This document shows positions 32,462 to 40,751 of a stretch of DNA of 64,000 nt, in pieces (the stretch's first letter is position 1; every line of letters starts with the position of its first letter). This DNA is from Rhizobium halophilum. GTDB lineage: Bacteria; Pseudomonadota; Alphaproteobacteria; Rhizobiales; Rhizobiaceae. The stretch covers positions 248,001 to 312,000 of the forward strand of contig NZ_JAKJHS010000002.1 of the NCBI RefSeq assembly GCF_021648825.1, written 5' to 3'. The notes beneath the pieces are model-generated. The model made no database searches and was not told where the DNA came from. It saw only the letters and a program-made list of their open reading frames with translations. Made by a program: the position numbers and the translations under genes.

Positions 32462-34002
32462 GCGAAGGTCCGCCGCCGCCGCTCGACTGGGGCGGCATCC
32501 TCCACGGCCGGCAGGCTTTGCAGGACGCGCGTGGCCGGCAGGATTGCGATTGCCTCAGTGCCTTCACGCAATTTGGAGCGCAGCACGAACTGGCCGTCAT
32601 GCTTGGCAAGAATGGCCTGCACGATCGGAAGACCGAGCCCGGTGCCCTGTTCGGCGCTCTTAATGGCGATGGAGCCCTGGCCGAAGGCGGAGAGCACGAT
32701 CGGGATTTCCTCCTCCGGAATACCGGGCCCGTTGTCCTTGATGGCGACATACTGGCCGCCGCTTGCTGTCCAACCCACCTTGACGGTGACCTCACCACCC
32801 TGCGGCGTGAATTTGACCGCGTTTGAGAGGAGGTTGAGGACCACCTGGCGGATCGCTTTCTCGTCCGCCCAAATCTGCGGCAGCGTCGGCTCGAACTGCT
32901 GGTGGATGGTGATGCTCTTGCCGCTGGCCCGCAACTGGACCATGCCGATGCAGTCCTCCGCAATTTCCAGAAGCGACAGTGCATCCTCGTTCAGCTCATA
33001 CCGGCCGGCCTCGATGCGGGACAGGTCCAGGATTTCATTGATGAGATCGAGGAGATGCTGGCCGGAGCGGTGGATGTCGCCCGCATATTCCTGGTATGTC
33101 GCATTGGCCATGGGCCCCAGAACCTCGGAGTTCATCACCTCCGAGAAGCCGAGGATTGCATTGAGCGGTGTACGCAGTTCGTGCGACATGGAGGCAAGGA
33201 AACGGGATTTTGCCAGATTGGCTTCCTCCGCGCGGCGCCGAGCTTCGTCCGACATCGACTTCGCCACTTCCAGCTCGGCGATCAGCTCATCTTTTTCCGA
33301 CTGGTATGACATCAGCGTTAGAGTGGAACGGTACTGCCGGTCAGCGATGTAGTGAAAAAAGACGACCGCGAACGCCGACATGGCCGTGAGACCGATGTCC
33401 ATCATCTGGCCGGACATGACGGCCGAAACAAGCAATGTCAGGATGAGCGGCAGGAAGCCGAACAAAACGCCCTGGCGCAACATCACGCTGTTCATGGCGC
33501 TGATGGATATGGCAACCAAAATGACGGCCGTCTTGTAGAACAGATAGAAGCTGTCGCCGGAACAGGTCGCGCAGTGCTGCAGCGAGAATAGAGCCCAGCC
33601 GATGCCCACCAGCACTTGTCCCGCGAGCAAGCGGCGGCGCCAGCGGACCGTTTCGAGCGCACCAATCTCTATGCGGCTTGCGCGGCGCGCGATCAGCACG
33701 TTGACTGCGTGAATGATGAGCGCCAGAAGTGCCCAGCCGAGAAGATTGGCGGCCGGATTCAGGTAGAGACCCACCGCAGTAACTGTTGCGACGAAGAGCG
33801 GCGTAACGAGCGCGCTCTGCAGCACTGCATTGGCGTGGAGCGCCAGTACATCGCGTTCGAAGACCTTGGTGTTGCGGCCGGTTGATTGGAGGCGCTCACG
33901 GGTGGCGCGTACCGTCTTGGAAACGGCCCGGTTGCGGTTGTTTCGCGACAGATCAACGATGTTCTTGTCGGTCGAGGTGCTGACGCCGTTACTCATAACC
34001 AC
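32458..34002 (-). CDS. Membrane sensor histidine kinase
   Basis: A 514-residue kinase. A basic cytoplasmic start (20-50) is followed by six hydrophobic helices (about 60-225), a linker coiled coil (235-262) and the catalytic core: phospho-acceptor H274 in SMSHELRTPLNAILGFSEV, N box near 375 (QVVLNLLSNAVKFTP), then KDNGPGIPEE and GTGLGLPIVQAI. The core resembles PleC/PdhS-type kinases of Rhizobiales. No response regulator is adjacent. The GTG at 34002 lies about ten bases after GGGGA; an ATG at 33996 is an alternative. Confidence 0.9.
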   Translation of the reverse strand: MVMSNGVSTSTDKNIVDLSRNNRNRAVSKTVRATRERLQSTGRNTKVFERDVLALHANAVLQSALVTPLFVATVTAVGLYLNPAANLLGWALLALIIHAVNVLIARRASRIEIGALETVRWRRRLLAGQVLVGIGWALFSLQHCATCSGDSFYLFYKTAVILVAISISAMNSVMLRQGVLFGFLPLILTLLVSAVMSGQMMDIGLTAMSAFAVVFFHYIADRQYRSTLTLMSYQSEKDELIAELEVAKSMSDEARRRAEEANLAKSRFLASMSHELRTPLNAILGFSEVMNSEVLGPMANATYQEYAGDIHRSGQHLLDLINEILDLSRIEAGRYELNEDALSLLEIAEDCIGMVQLRASGKSITIHQQFEPTLPQIWADEKAIRQVVLNLLSNAVKFTPQGGEVTVKVGWTASGGQYVAIKDNGPGIPEEEIPIVLSAFGQGSIAIKSAEQGTGLGLPIVQAILAKHDGQFVLRSKLREGTEAIAILPATRVLQSLPAVEDAAPVERRRRTFA

Positions 34003-34117
34003 TGGATCACTGTCCCCAATGGTTGTGACCCTAGTGTCGAAACCTTAAGAAGATGCTGCCAAGCAAGGATTTGTTTGCCATTTTCCTGAAGCTTCTGTTC
34101 TTGATTAAGGCCGGATC

Positions 34118-34681
34118 GTGACTCCAGTTTTCCGAAGACTGCGCAATTCCGGCCTGCTTCTCGCCTTCCTCTTTCTCGGCGCGCTCATCGCCGTCAAGCT
34201 CGAGGACGTGGCGTCGGTGCGACTTGATGGGCCCTTCGTTGCCGTCGACGGTGATACGCTGGCAGCGGGAGCCGAGCGGTTGCGGCTGGAGGGACTGGAT
34301 GCGCCCGAATCGGAGCAGGTCTGCAAGGATGCCCGCGGCCGGGAGTGGGCCTGCGGCGAGGAGGCGCGCGTGGCACTGGAGCACCTTACCTCTGCCGCTG
34401 CCGTCGTGTGCAGCGGCTCGAGTCGAGACCGCTACAACCGCCTGCTCGTCCGCTGTCGCGATGGCACACGCGATCTCAATGCGGAGCTGGTAAGGCAGGG
34501 GCTCGCTGTCGCTTCCGGTGACTACCGGACGGAGGAGAGTGCGGCGCGTGATGCCGGGCAAGGCCTTTGGGCAGGTACGTTCGATCGGCCCCGCGACTGG
34601 CGCGTTCAACACGGGATGATGGATGATCCAAGTATGACGGAAGGATTTCTGGCATGGCTGAAAGGGCTGTCCGCCGAGTGA
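34118..34681 (+). CDS. Thermonuclease (SNase-like) family protein
   Basis: A 187-residue protein with an N-terminal hydrophobic anchor or signal (12-25) and a staphylococcal-nuclease-like domain: GPFVAVDGDTLAAG, LRLEGLDAPES and DRYNRLLVRC. The strand-turn motifs and R-x-x-R-L-L segment fit the family, which cleaves nucleic acid with calcium; the two extra cysteine pairs suggest a periplasmic protein. Start is GTG at 34118. Its 3' end overlaps the glycosylase gene by 28 bases. Confidence 0.85.
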   Translation: MTPVFRRLRNSGLLLAFLFLGALIAVKLEDVASVRLDGPFVAVDGDTLAAGAERLRLEGLDAPESEQVCKDARGREWACGEEARVALEHLTSAAAVVCSGSSRDRYNRLLVRCRDGTRDLNAELVRQGLAVASGDYRTEESAARDAGQGLWAGTFDRPRDWRVQHGMMDDPSMTEGFLAWLKGLSAE

Positions 34682-35337
34682 GGGCGCCAGAGGATCAAGC
34701 GACGCCGGGCGCAGGCGGCCCTCTGGGCAATCTGCGGGCCGCGATCGCAGCCTGCCGTATCTGTCGTGATGTGCCGGCAAGGGGGCCTCAAGATCGCTTG
34801 CCGCATGAACCGCGCCCGGTCGCGGTGATCTCCGCGAAAGCACGGATCCTGATCGCGGGGCAGGCACCGGGGCTTCGCGTGCACGAAAGCGGGCTACCTT
34901 TCAACGATGCTTCCGGCGATCGGCTGCGCAATTGGCTGGGTGTCAGCCGTGACGAGTTCTATGATGCCGACCGATTTGCCATCGTGCCGATGGGCTTTTG
35001 CTTTCCAGGCTATGACCTCAAGGGCAGCGACTTGCCGCCACGAGCGGAATGCGCGCCACTGTGGCGCTCGGCGGTCTTGAGGGCGATGCCGCAGATTGAA
35101 CTTGTGCTCGCCATCGGTCAGTACGCACAGGCTTGGCACCTCGGTGCGCGCCGCCAGAAGGGCATGACGGAAACGGTGCGGAACTGGCGGGCGTATTTTC
35201 ACGTCAATCATGGGCCTCGCGTCCTGCCGCTGCCCCATCCGAGCTGGCGAAATACCGGCTGGTTGAAGCGCAATCCCTGGTTTGAAGAGGAGGTCCTGCC
35301 TCGCCTAAAGGAGCATGTGGATAGCTTGACGCGCTGA
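34654..35337 (+). CDS. Uracil-DNA glycosylase family protein (COG1573 type)
   Basis: A 227-residue protein of the UDG superfamily. ILIAGQAPGLRVHESGLPFN near 63-82 matches the first active-site motif, where family 4 enzymes have GEAPG, so a Gln replaces the usual Glu. The later motif is LPLPHPSWRNTGWLKRNPWF near 193-212. Only one CxxC (CRIC) is near the N-terminus, so the four-cysteine iron-sulfur site of family 4 is not obvious. It may be a divergent glycosylase acting on deaminated bases. The ATG at 34654 lies within the nuclease gene. Confidence 0.82.
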   Translation: MAERAVRRVRAPEDQATPGAGGPLGNLRAAIAACRICRDVPARGPQDRLPHEPRPVAVISAKARILIAGQAPGLRVHESGLPFNDASGDRLRNWLGVSRDEFYDADRFAIVPMGFCFPGYDLKGSDLPPRAECAPLWRSAVLRAMPQIELVLAIGQYAQAWHLGARRQKGMTETVRNWRAYFHVNHGPRVLPLPHPSWRNTGWLKRNPWFEEEVLPRLKEHVDSLTR

Positions 35338-35403
35338 AAGAAAATGCGTCAACTTATGGTAAAAGGAGCTATGCAGGAGAAAATCATTTCCAAGGACCGT
35401 ACA

Positions 35404-35889
35404 ATGGACCGTCTCGACCGCAAGATCCTCCGTATCCTCCAGGAAGATTCGACGCTTGCCGTCGCTGATCTCGCCAAGAAGGTAGGGCTATCGACTACGC
35501 CCTGCTGGCGACGCATCCAGCGGATGGAGGAAGAGGGGGTGATACGCCGCCGTGTGGCACTGCTCGACCCGGTCAAGGTCAACACGAAGGTTACTGTTTT
35601 CGTTTCGGTTCGCACAGCAAGTCACTCCGTGGAATGGCTGAAGCGCTTTTCCGAAGTCGTTGTGGATTTTCCGGAAGTGGTCGAATTCTACCGGATGAGC
35701 GGTGATGTCGACTATCTTCTGCGCGTGGTGGTTCCGGACATCGCCGCTTACGACGCCTTCTACAAGCGGCTGATTGCCCGGATAGAGATTCGTGATGTCT
35801 CTTCGGCGTTTGCCATGGAGCAGATCAAGTATACGACGGAACTTCCGCTGGACTACATGCTTCTGGACCAGAAGTCCGGGGAAGACTGA
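35404..35889 (+). CDS. Lrp/AsnC family transcriptional regulator
   Basis: A 161-residue regulator. The winged helix (1-60) shows MDRLDRKILRILQED, VADLAKKVGLSTTPCWRRIQ and RMEEEGVIRR; the C-terminal RAM domain (70-150) binds amino acid effectors. The start at 35404 has AAGGA seven bases upstream; earlier in-frame ATGs (35344, 35371) would add a tail foreign to the family. Targets unknown; the convergent dehydrogenase acts on an amino-acid-derived substrate class, so a link is possible but unproven. Confidence 0.9.
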   Translation: MDRLDRKILRILQEDSTLAVADLAKKVGLSTTPCWRRIQRMEEEGVIRRRVALLDPVKVNTKVTVFVSVRTASHSVEWLKRFSEVVVDFPEVVEFYRMSGDVDYLLRVVVPDIAAYDAFYKRLIARIEIRDVSSAFAMEQIKYTTELPLDYMLLDQKSGED

Positions 35890-35929
35890 GACAATCCGGC
35901 CGGCGCGAACACCCCCGCCGGCCCTTCCA

Positions 35930-36799
35930 TTATTTCTCCAGGCGCGCAAGCAGCGAAGAGGTGTCCCAGCGCTTGCCGCCCATGGATTGGACATCGCCAT
36001 AGAACTGGTCGACGAGGGCGGTTACGGGAAGTTTTGCGCCGTTACGCCGGGCCTCAGCCAACACAATCCCCAAGTCCTTTCGCATCCAGTCCACGGCAAA
36101 TCCGAACTCGTATTTGCCCTCGTTCATGGTCTTGTGGCGATTTTCCATCTGCCAGGATCCGGCTGCGCCCTTGGATATGACTTCGACAACCTTTTCAATG
36201 TCTAAGCCGGCCTTCTTGCCAAAGTGAATCCCTTCGGCGAGACCCTGCACCAGGCCCGCGATGCAGATCTGGTTGATCATCTTGGTCAGTTGACCGGCGC
36301 CAACCGGCCCCATCAGGCCGACCATGCGGGCATAGGCATCGATCACGGCTTTGACGCGATCGAAAACCGCCTGATCGCCGCCGCACATGACAGTCAGGAC
36401 ACCATTCTCCGCACCCGCCTGGCCACCAGAAACGGGTGCATCGATGAACTCCACGCCCTTTTCCTTCGCCGCTTCGTGCAGCTCGCGTGCAACCTCCGCG
36501 CTGGCGGTCGTATTGTCGACCAAGACTGCGCCAGGCTTCATGCCGGCGAGGGCGCCGGTTTCGCCGAGGGTGACGGAGCGGAGGTCGTCGTCATTGCCGA
36601 CGCAGGTAAAGACGAAATCGGCATCGCGAGCTGCTTCGGCAGGCGTTTGAGCATGAGCGCCACCGAACTTCGTCACCCACTCCTCGGCCTTCGCTGACGT
36701 TCGATTGTAGACAGTGAGGTCGTGTCCGCCTTTCTGCTTGAGGTGTCCTGCCATGGGAAACCCCATTACGCCCAGACCGATGAATGCCACCTTGGCCAT
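35930..36799 (-). CDS. NAD(P)-dependent oxidoreductase, 3-hydroxyisobutyrate dehydrogenase family
   Basis: A 289-residue beta-hydroxyacid dehydrogenase. The Rossmann motif is FIGLGVMGFPMAGHL (6-20), the substrate-binding block FIDAPVSGGQAGAENG near 117-132, and the catalytic lysine sits in GAGQLTKMINQ near 166-176. Members include 3-hydroxyisobutyrate, tartronate semialdehyde and succinic semialdehyde reductases; the exact substrate is open. GGAGG lies four bases before the ATG at 36799. Confidence 0.9.
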   Translation of the reverse strand: MAKVAFIGLGVMGFPMAGHLKQKGGHDLTVYNRTSAKAEEWVTKFGGAHAQTPAEAARDADFVFTCVGNDDDLRSVTLGETGALAGMKPGAVLVDNTTASAEVARELHEAAKEKGVEFIDAPVSGGQAGAENGVLTVMCGGDQAVFDRVKAVIDAYARMVGLMGPVGAGQLTKMINQICIAGLVQGLAEGIHFGKKAGLDIEKVVEVISKGAAGSWQMENRHKTMNEGKYEFGFAVDWMRKDLGIVLAEARRNGAKLPVTALVDQFYGDVQSMGGKRWDTSSLLARLEK

Positions 36800-36862
36800 G
36801 CCGTCCTCCACGTTGTTCTCCTATCCAGTAGACCTAGCGGATAGGAGCCGCCGCCTCAATGG

Positions 36863-37273
36863 CTAGAACGGTTTGACCACGGCCAGCAACACCACGACGA
36901 CCGTCGATATCATCACTACCGGCATTGCAACGCGGACAAAGGCCGGCGGATCAAGATGCGGGTCGGCGTCCATGCGACGCAGCCACGCGCTCTGCATGCC
37001 GTGCAGCGCCGAAAGCATAACCACGATCAGGAACTTGAAGCCGAACCAGCCGGTCGAATACCAGCCGTACCATACGGCGAGAATGATGCCGAACAGCCAC
37101 GCGCCACCGAGAGCGACGGTCGTCACCCGGCGGTCGTAGGGGCGCAGCGCGCTGATTACGCCAGGGCGGATCGTTGGCGGTACCATGGCGATTACAAAGG
37201 CATTCACCAGCATGCCGCCGATCCAGACGATGTCGGCCACGATGTGCAGGGACTTCAGGGTCAGATACAGCAT
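36863..37273 (-). CDS. CopD-like small membrane protein
   Basis: A 136-residue protein with four membrane helices. LKSLHIVADIVWIGGMLVNA near 7-26 resembles the heme- or copper-linked CopD/HemJ-like superfamily, with a histidine in helix one, and FKFLIVVMLSALHGM has another in helix three. Function is not known beyond that. It lies two bases after the DinB-family gene on the same strand, so the two are coupled. Confidence 0.75.
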   Translation of the reverse strand: MLYLTLKSLHIVADIVWIGGMLVNAFVIAMVPPTIRPGVISALRPYDRRVTTVALGGAWLFGIILAVWYGWYSTGWFGFKFLIVVMLSALHGMQSAWLRRMDADPHLDPPAFVRVAMPVVMISTVVVVLLAVVKPF

Positions 37274-37275
37274 TC

Positions 37276-37836
37276 TCAGCTCCAGATAAGGGCTTCCGTG
37301 AAGCCCAGTTCGGCAAAGTCCGGCCGGCGTAGCGCCTGCTCAGCCGGATCGGCGGGAAAAAACTCGTCCAGCTGCGGCGGTGATACCGTGGTGCCCGACA
37401 GCATGGCATGGACCTGCCCCCGATGGTGGACCTGGTGCTGATACAGGTGCAGCAAGATGCGATCCGTGGGTTCTCTCTGGACGTGCGTGGCGCGAGGGAT
37501 CTCGACGTGGGAGGACAGCATTTCGGTGTCGAGCTGGCGACAGTGGTCAATCAGCCGGCGGTCGGCCGCCCGCTGTTCGCGCTCTAGGTCGACGATGCGG
37601 CGAAACGGGATTTCCGGATCAAAGGCGGCGCTGCCAATGCAGTTGCCTTCCAGTGCGCTGATATAGAGCCAGTCGACCGTGAGGATATGGTTCAATGTAT
37701 GGATGATCGATGGGAAGAAATTCGTGCGCGGTGCAGCGAGTTCCTCGGGCGAGAGGTTCCGGCAGGCTGTCAGCAGGCGGTGATTCGACCAGGCGTTGTT
37801 GTAAGCCTGAGCGAGAAAATAGCGCTGCGGTGTCAT
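37276..37836 (-). CDS. DinB family protein
   Basis: A 186-residue four-helix-bundle protein. The metal-binding histidines appear as IIHTLNHILTVDWLY near 44-58 and LYQHQVHHRGQVHAM near 131-145, the usual DinB pattern. Such proteins include metal-dependent thiol transferases and many of unknown reaction. The ribosome site GGGGGAGG sits in the loop of a GGTTCC/GGAACC hairpin just before the ATG. The CopD-like gene follows at two bases. Confidence 0.88.
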   Translation of the reverse strand: MTPQRYFLAQAYNNAWSNHRLLTACRNLSPEELAAPRTNFFPSIIHTLNHILTVDWLYISALEGNCIGSAAFDPEIPFRRIVDLEREQRAADRRLIDHCRQLDTEMLSSHVEIPRATHVQREPTDRILLHLYQHQVHHRGQVHAMLSGTTVSPPQLDEFFPADPAEQALRRPDFAELGFTEALIWS

Positions 37837-37839
37837 ATC

Positions 37840-37858
37840 GGTTCCTCCCCCTGGAACC
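37840..37858 (-). promoter_or_regulatory. Hairpin holding the ribosome site of the DinB gene
   Basis: GGTTCC and GGAACC form a 6-bp stem whose loop and right arm contain the GGGGGAGGAA ribosome site, four bases before the start codon. Folding could lower translation; this is inference. Confidence 0.4.
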
Positions 37859-38668
37859 CTAGCCTCTCAACTTCGCAATGACCAGATGGCCAGGGCTTGG
37901 CTGGCCGTCCTGCATGCGTACGTTGATCTCGCGGAGCTCGATCAATTCGAAGCCGGTTTCAGCCAAGCGGACGCGAATATAGGCCTCCGAATGGAGGTAT
38001 CGCTGGTGCGGACCGACGATGTAGGAGCGGTCGTCTGAGGCGGGCAAGGCCTCCGACGAGAAAATGAAAATTCCTCCGGGCAACATGTTCTCAGCTGCGC
38101 CGAAAAAGAGCGGCTCAAGCGCGCCAAGATAGGGAAGGACGTCCGTCGCAGTGACTATATCAAAAGGCTCTTCGTCGTTGTCTTCCAGAAAATCCTCTAC
38201 TTCTGCGACGTAGAGCGTCTCGTAGAGGTCCTTTTCATGAGCGATCTCCACCATGTTTTCGGAAATGTCGATGCCGGTGACATCCTCCACCATGTCCCGA
38301 AGCGCGCCACCGGTCAGGCCGGTGCCGCAGCCCAGATCGAGCATTCGCTTGAATGGACCGAGCTCGAGTTCTTGCAGCCGCTGGCGCACCATCACAGGGA
38401 CCGAATAGCTCAGTTGCTCGACGAGGATGTCTTCAAAGCTATCGGCGTGTTGGTCGAACAGTGTCTCCACATAGGCGTCTGGGGCCCTTGGTGGAGCTTC
38501 GCCGCGACCGAGGGCCGCGATGCGCACCGCGGCGCCGCCGTGATCGTCCGGATCGATGTCCAGCACTTGACGATAGGCGGCGACAGCGGCGTCAATATCG
38601 CCCGCCTTTTCCAGCGCAAGCGCGCGGTTGTAGGCCTCGGCCAGCGCTTCCTCGTCGATCTTCTTCAT
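37859..38668 (-). CDS. TPR-containing SAM-dependent methyltransferase
   Basis: A 269-residue cytoplasmic protein. A short TPR-like pair of helices (about 8-50: AEAYNRALALEKAGDIDAAV, AYRQVLDIDPDD) is fused to a class I methyltransferase domain with SAM motif RMLDLGCGTGLTGGAL near 107-122, then VTGIDISENMV and IVTATDVLPYLG. The acceptor is unknown. It lies upstream of the DinB gene on the same strand. Confidence 0.87.
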   Translation of the reverse strand: MKKIDEEALAEAYNRALALEKAGDIDAAVAAYRQVLDIDPDDHGGAAVRIAALGRGEAPPRAPDAYVETLFDQHADSFEDILVEQLSYSVPVMVRQRLQELELGPFKRMLDLGCGTGLTGGALRDMVEDVTGIDISENMVEIAHEKDLYETLYVAEVEDFLEDNDEEPFDIVTATDVLPYLGALEPLFFGAAENMLPGGIFIFSSEALPASDDRSYIVGPHQRYLHSEAYIRVRLAETGFELIELREINVRMQDGQPSPGHLVIAKLRG

Positions 38669-38797
38669 GCTTCGCTCCGTTTGCGCAGGCTTTAGGCTGC
38701 CGACACAGGTTTGGCAATGTTGGAGATGGAACGGCGAAGGGTTAGAGGCCGTTGAAGCAAAAAGTTTCGCCGCATCTCAATGAGCGGGAGGATCATT

Positions 38798-39520
38798 GTG
38801 TCCGCAGCCCCTACGCAGACAGCTTTCGAGGAGAATATCGAACGTCGTGCGCCTTCTCTGCCGATCACCTCGGCAGAGAAGGCCAATATGATCATCCATT
38901 ACTATCGCGGTGAGATGGGGCGGATGACGAGTTGGCGTGATCGCATAGATCGGACGACAAACTGGGCCATCACGGTGGTGGCGGCGCTGTTGTCGGTTTC
39001 CTTGTCGACACCGACTTCCCATCATGGCGTCGTTCTGTTTGGAGTGTTGCTTATTTCGCTTCTGCTTCTCATCGAGGCCAGGCGCTACCGCTTCTTCGAT
39101 GTCTACCGGGCTCGGGTCAGGAAACTGGAGCGCCACTACTTTGCCCAAGCGCTTTATCCGCAGGCAGATCTGAAGCCGGATTGGGCGGAGGCAATTGCCA
39201 AGAGCTTGCGCAACCCATGCTTCCTGATCAGCTACAGGGAAGCCTTGTTCCGCCGCGTCCGGCGCAACTACTGCTGGATGTATCTAATCCTGCTCCTGGC
39301 CTGGGGTCTCAAGATTACCACCCCAAAGCTATTGCCAGACGAGAGGCCAGCGGATGTCGTATTCTCCTGGAGGGAGGCTGTGGAAAACGCGGCCTTCGGC
39401 CCCCTGCCAGGGTGGAGCATCATGGTCGGTGTCGCGATCATCTACGCGCTTGTATTCTACGCGTCCTTGCATCACGCAAGCGACGAGGGGGAGCTTGCCC
39501 ACGGCGAGGTGCATGTTTGA
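38798..39520 (+). CDS. DUF2270 family integral membrane protein
   Basis: A 240-residue protein matching DUF2270, predicted membrane proteins of unknown role. Two close helices cover about 55-95, the cytoplasmic middle contains RYRFFDVYRARVRKLERHYF and NPCFLISYREALFRRVRRNY, and two more helices lie near 165-180 and 210-228. The GTG at 38798 has GGAGG six bases upstream; an ATG at 38780 lies upstream without a ribosome site. Confidence 0.85.
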   Translation: MSAAPTQTAFEENIERRAPSLPITSAEKANMIIHYYRGEMGRMTSWRDRIDRTTNWAITVVAALLSVSLSTPTSHHGVVLFGVLLISLLLLIEARRYRFFDVYRARVRKLERHYFAQALYPQADLKPDWAEAIAKSLRNPCFLISYREALFRRVRRNYCWMYLILLLAWGLKITTPKLLPDERPADVVFSWREAVENAAFGPLPGWSIMVGVAIIYALVFYASLHHASDEGELAHGEVHV

Positions 39521-39530
39521 GGCACGCCTC

Positions 39531-39797
39531 CTAGTGCAGAATGATTTCGCCCTGGAGCGCCCTCCATTCGCTGGCAGAAATCATCTTGCGATGCACGTAA
39601 CGAACAGAATGCAGTGGCCCCTCGAGCTTCTCTTCCCAGAACTTCAGGAAGCCTTTCATCTCAGGAAAGTCCGGTGCCAAATCGTATTCCTGCCAAACGT
39701 AGCTCTGCAGCAAGGTGGGGTGGTCTGGCAGCCGGTAAAAGATCTGGGCCGTGGTGAGACCGTAGCCCCTCAGCATCATTTCCATTTCGCTGTTCAT
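39531..39797 (-). CDS. usg: Usg family protein
   Basis: An 88-residue protein: MLRGYGLTTAQIFYRLPDHP, then LQSYVWQEYDLAPDFPEMKG and FLKFWEEKLEGPLHSVRYVH. This is the Usg family, named for its position near aspartate-semialdehyde dehydrogenase genes in some proteobacteria; function unknown. The ATG at 39797 has GGGAACG upstream. It converges on the DUF2270 gene with a 10-base gap and lies downstream of the ABC permease genes on the same strand. Confidence 0.87.
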   Translation of the reverse strand: MNSEMEMMLRGYGLTTAQIFYRLPDHPTLLQSYVWQEYDLAPDFPEMKGFLKFWEEKLEGPLHSVRYVHRKMISASEWRALQGEIILH

Positions 39798-39881
39798 GGT
39801 CGTTCCCGCTCTGGTTCTTCCGGGCGACGCAGTTGCGCCTTCCACAGGAGATCATCCCGGGGTTAACGATATCTCAATGGC

Positions 39882-39919
39882 CTAGCCGCTAGAAGCTCTG
39901 CCCCCGTTCTAGCGGCTAG
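39882..39919. repeat. Perfect 13-bp inverted repeat after the ABC permease operon
   Basis: CTAGCCGCTAGAA and its exact complement flank a 12-base C-rich loop, one base past the permease stop codon. No T-run follows. It may protect the operon mRNA, block read-through to usg, or bind a protein. Confidence 0.6.
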
Positions 39920-39920
39920 C

Positions 39921-40751
39921 CTAGCGCTTCAGGTGTCGCGTGAGGCGCGTCTCCAGCAGGTTCCACACCTGCCGCAGCGTTTCGACGATGGCGAGATAGA
40001 AGATCGCAGCCCAGAGATAGGTCTGGTAGTCGAAGGTCCGAGAGAAGGCGTAGCGGGTTTCGCCCATCAGGTCATAGACGGTCACGATGGCGACCACGGC
40101 AGATCCCTTGATCAGCAGGATGATCTCGTTGCCATAGGGTCGCAGCGCGACAATGAGTGCCTGGGGCAGGACAATCTTGCGCAGGGCAACGGATTTGGGG
40201 ATGCCGAGCGCTGCGGCACCTTCTAGCTGTCCGCGCGGCACGCTTTCGATCGCCCCGCGGAGGATTTCTGCCTGATAGGCCGCCGTGTTCAGGGTAAGGG
40301 ACAACAGCCCACAATACCACGCCTCTCGGAAGAACCACCAGAGGCCGACGGACTGCAGTTCAGGCCGGAAACTACCAAGCCCGTAGTAGATGAGGAAGAG
40401 CTGGGCGAGTAGCGGTGTCCCTCGGAATACGTAGACATAAGAATAGGCGATGGCGCCGACGACCCGGTTGGTCGACATGCGGGCGAAGGCAAGCGGCAGC
40501 GATAAGACCGCACCGAGGATGACCGAGATGCCGACGAGCGAAATCGTCGTCCACAGGCCGGAAAGATAGCGCGGCCCATACCGCTCGAACTTGGCAACGT
40601 CCCATCCGCTGACGATCAGCCAAACGATGGCGATGCCGAGAAGCCCCCAGATGGCGAGAATGAAGAGGGCCGCAACGCGGGAGCCGGTGAGGGGTTTTTG
40701 GTACTCGACCGGAGCGGGTCTGGGGGCGATGAGTTCGCGGGCATAGCTCAT
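39921..40751 (-). CDS. Polar amino acid ABC transporter permease (HisM-like)
   Basis: A 276-residue inner-membrane permease with five or six helices. The EAA loop that contacts the ATPase is EGAAALGIPKSVALRKIVLP near 182-201, and YVYVFRGTPLLAQLFLIYYG is the His/Glu/Gln-family signature. The start overlaps the upstream permease stop (ATGA). It pairs with that permease and the binding protein upstream to import an amino acid or opine-like solute. No ATPase gene follows. Confidence 0.92.
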   Translation of the reverse strand: MSYARELIAPRPAPVEYQKPLTGSRVAALFILAIWGLLGIAIVWLIVSGWDVAKFERYGPRYLSGLWTTISLVGISVILGAVLSLPLAFARMSTNRVVGAIAYSYVYVFRGTPLLAQLFLIYYGLGSFRPELQSVGLWWFFREAWYCGLLSLTLNTAAYQAEILRGAIESVPRGQLEGAAALGIPKSVALRKIVLPQALIVALRPYGNEIILLIKGSAVVAIVTVYDLMGETRYAFSRTFDYQTYLWAAIFYLAIVETLRQVWNLLETRLTRHLKR

